DNA from: Calcarisporiella thermophila CBS 279.70
Taxonomy: Eukaryota > Calcarisporiellomycota
DNA length: 33,170 bases
Assembly: GCF_041956535.1 (NCBI RefSeq)
Contig: NW_027192207.1
Span: 30,310 to 63,479, forward strand
Direction of reading: 5' to 3'
In this document: one piece after another, positions 31,508 to 33,170 of the stretch
Layout: every line of letters begins with the position of its first letter
How positions within the stretch are numbered: position 1 is the first letter of the stretch
Program-made: the position numbers and the translations under genes
The notes under the pieces: generated by a model
The model's database searches: none
Seen by the model: only the letters and a program-made list of their open reading frames with translations
What the model was told of the DNA's origin: nothing

Positions 31508-33170
31508 TTATTTTTCTTTTTCGGTGATAGCCTGTTCTCCCAGTTCTTTTCCACCCGACAGAGCTGCTTTTATATCCTCGGGCTTCTCGGAGAATCCTTT
31601 CTCGAGATTCACCTCTGGCCCTTCTCCGAGTCTCTCACGTTCCTCAATCTCCTTCCGTATGATTCGCATATTGGTCATCTGGGAGTGAGCCGTCAAGACA
31701 CTGTCATACCGCAACCCTGCCTGAATCTTGCCTGTGTCAAGCGGGGTCAACACCTTCCGCTTTCCGAACTTGTAGAGTTCAGAAAGCACCACGAAGAGAA
31801 TAGAAGTTCCAAGAATGATGCCCCATTCGGGTCCAGTGAGGGCGCTATGACGGAAAACCTCGGTATTGACTCCGGGAATATATACAATGGGGAAAATAAG
31901 CAAGAATCCAATGATAATGCTGTATGTGAGGAATTTGTTGGTGCGATACATGTTCATCAACCGAGCAGGTGTCCACTCGGAATCCCGCAAACTGCGGCAG
32001 GTAACTGCATGCAAAAGGAACATGATGACCGACGTGACGAAACCGGCTCCACGAGCCTGATAGAGATTTTCGCAGCCTTCGTGTAAGTGGTGGTTGCAAT
32101 CGGTACCGCTGACTCCATTTCCGAATCCGTAGAGAACAATCATGAAGTTGCCAAGAGCGAAAATTCCCATCAGAAAACCATACAAGAGGATATCGACAAT
32201 GACCTCCTTGGTGAAGATTCCTTGCTTTCGCGGACGAGGTGGGCGGCGCATATTCCCAGCGCTTGGGGGCTCCACACCAAGTCCCATGGCGCAGGGTGAG
32301 GAGGTCACCATGTTAAGGAAAAGAATCTGAAGCGGGGACATAGGGAAAATAGAGGTGGACGTCGAGTCCTTCACGGCGAGCCCACATACCAGCACCACCA
32401 CTTCGGCCACATTTGCGCACATCAAGTGGCTACAAAATTTCTGAATATTGGCAAAGATGCGGCGCCCTTCAGCGACAGCACGCACAATGGTGGCGAAATT
32501 ATCATCTGTCAACACGATATCCGATGCCTGCTTTGCAACGTCTGATCCGCCCTGGCCCATCGCAATTCCGACATCGGACTTCTTCAGAGAGGGTGAGTCA
32601 TTCACACCATCTCCTGTCATAGCAGCAAATTTCTTTCGGCGATGGAGAGCATCAATCATCCTGACTTTCGTTTCAGGGGAACACCGTGCGATAACACGCG
32701 GCAATTCCTCTAGACCATCGATCTGCTCCTCGGTGAGTGCTTCAAATTCAGATGCAGTCATGACTAGAGGGTTGTTCTGAACCGGAATATCGGCGGGTAA
32801 AATCCCTACTTCGCGAGCAATGGCCGCAGCTGTCGATGGGTGATCCCCGGTCAGCATGTGGACCGTGATGCCCGCCTCATAGCACTCGAGCACAGCTGGA
32901 CGCGATTCGGGGCGTGGGGGGTCATAAATTCCAACCAACCCAAGGAATGAGAGTTGGCTTTCAACCTCATCGCGCGAAAGGTTAGAGAATGTGGCCTCGG
33001 CTTCGTCCTTTGCATCGAATCGGCGATAGGCAAGAGTGAGGACGCGGAGACCCTTCGTGGCTAGGAATTTCACCCGAGGCATCACCATCTCCGTAAGTTC
33101 GTCGCTGTTGCCCTCGCATCGATCCAAGATACGTTCGGTGGCACCCTTGGAGAACACAAAGTACTCGCCG
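31508..33170 (-). CDS. ENA-type (type IID) sodium/potassium-export P-type ATPase, C-terminal part
   Basis: The gene runs in from the right edge and ends at a TAA at 31510-31508; about 553 codons are inside the window. No initiation codon is inside, because the reading frame stays open through 33170 (GEYFVFSKGATERILD, part of the nucleotide-binding domain KGA motif). Then come the P-domain motifs MLTGDHPSTAAAIAREVGI, KVRMIDAL and the hinge TGDGVNDSPSLKKSDVGIAM, with GSDVAKQASDIVLTDDNFA. Six C-terminal transmembrane helices follow, including MSPLQILFLNMVTSSPCAMG, where fungal ENA pumps have their membrane motif, and a charged cytosolic tail of about 90 residues. These ATPases pump Na+ or K+ out of the cell under salt or alkaline stress. 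The phosphorylated Asp (DKTGT) lies outside the window. Confidence 0.9.
   Translation of the reverse strand, partial: GEYFVFSKGATERILDRCEGNSDELTEMVMPRVKFLATKGLRVLTLAYRRFDAKDEAEATFSNLSRDEVESQLSFLGLVGIYDPPRPESRPAVLECYEAGITVHMLTGDHPSTAAAIAREVGILPADIPVQNNPLVMTASEFEALTEEQIDGLEELPRVIARCSPETKVRMIDALHRRKKFAAMTGDGVNDSPSLKKSDVGIAMGQGGSDVAKQASDIVLTDDNFATIVRAVAEGRRIFANIQKFCSHLMCANVAEVVVLVCGLAVKDSTSTSIFPMSPLQILFLNMVTSSPCAMGLGVEPPSAGNMRRPPRPRKQGIFTKEVIVDILLYGFLMGIFALGNFMIVLYGFGNGVSGTDCNHHLHEGCENLYQARGAGFVTSVIMFLLHAVTCRSLRDSEWTPARLMNMYRTNKFLTYSIIIGFLLIFPIVYIPGVNTEVFRHSALTGPEWGIILGTSILFVVLSELYKFGKRKVLTPLDTGKIQAGLRYDSVLTAHSQMTNMRIIRKEIEERERLGEGPEVNLEKGFSEKPEDIKAALSGGKELGEQAITEKEK

Overview
The window looks like nuclear DNA of a fungus. 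The genes carry many short introns (about 47-99 nt, mostly GT-AG), intergenic DNA is AT-rich, and several families are typical of fungi: type IID (ENA) sodium P-type ATPases, a wax-synthase-like acyltransferase, a fungal transcription-factor middle-homology domain and a Net1/Dnt1-like protein. The methyltransferase sub-family (GRRF...LPNDDxExDRL header) and the presence of both NBS1-like and CTC1-like proteins suggest an early-diverging lineage such as Mucoromycota or its relatives. That placement is inference. Gene models were built by hand from splice signals and reading phase. No rRNA, tRNA or CRISPR array was seen.

Left part (1-9.8 kb): the first coding exon of an ENA-type cation ATPase runs off the left edge on the minus strand. 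Next, also on the minus strand, is the most striking gene of the window. A seven-transmembrane receptor-like ORF runs in frame, without a stop, through five introns into a complete class I SAM-dependent methyltransferase (about 764 aa). After a 2-kb gap comes a seven-exon minus-strand gene for a 904-aa acidic, Ser-rich protein whose N-terminus resembles the Net1/Dnt1 nucleolar/cytokinesis-checkpoint domain.

Middle part (9.8-20.6 kb): on the plus strand are a transcription-factor-like protein with a middle-homology region but no zinc cluster, a single-pass membrane protein of unknown function, and an MBOAT/wax-synthase-like enzyme. Long gene-free stretches separate them, and one holds a perfect 23-bp-arm hairpin. 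A small minus-strand gene resembles Tubby-C-terminal/DUF6593-like proteins.

Right part (20.9-33.2 kb): three plus-strand housekeeping genes lie in tandem. They are SRP19 (signal recognition particle), a 13-exon NBS1/nibrin (FHA, BRCT region, MRE11-binding motif, acidic C-terminal FFD) and an intronless 1252-aa protein resembling CTC1, the large subunit of the telomeric CST complex. NBS1 and CTC1 both act at DNA ends, and here they are neighbours. Within NBS1 an exon-intron unit of about 217 bp has been tandemly duplicated, giving three LWD(D/N)LLG motifs. Downstream lie a diverged 136-138-bp tandem repeat, a small secreted eight-cysteine protein, a broken Tc1/mariner transposase fragment, and the 3' half of a second ENA-type ATPase running off the right edge.
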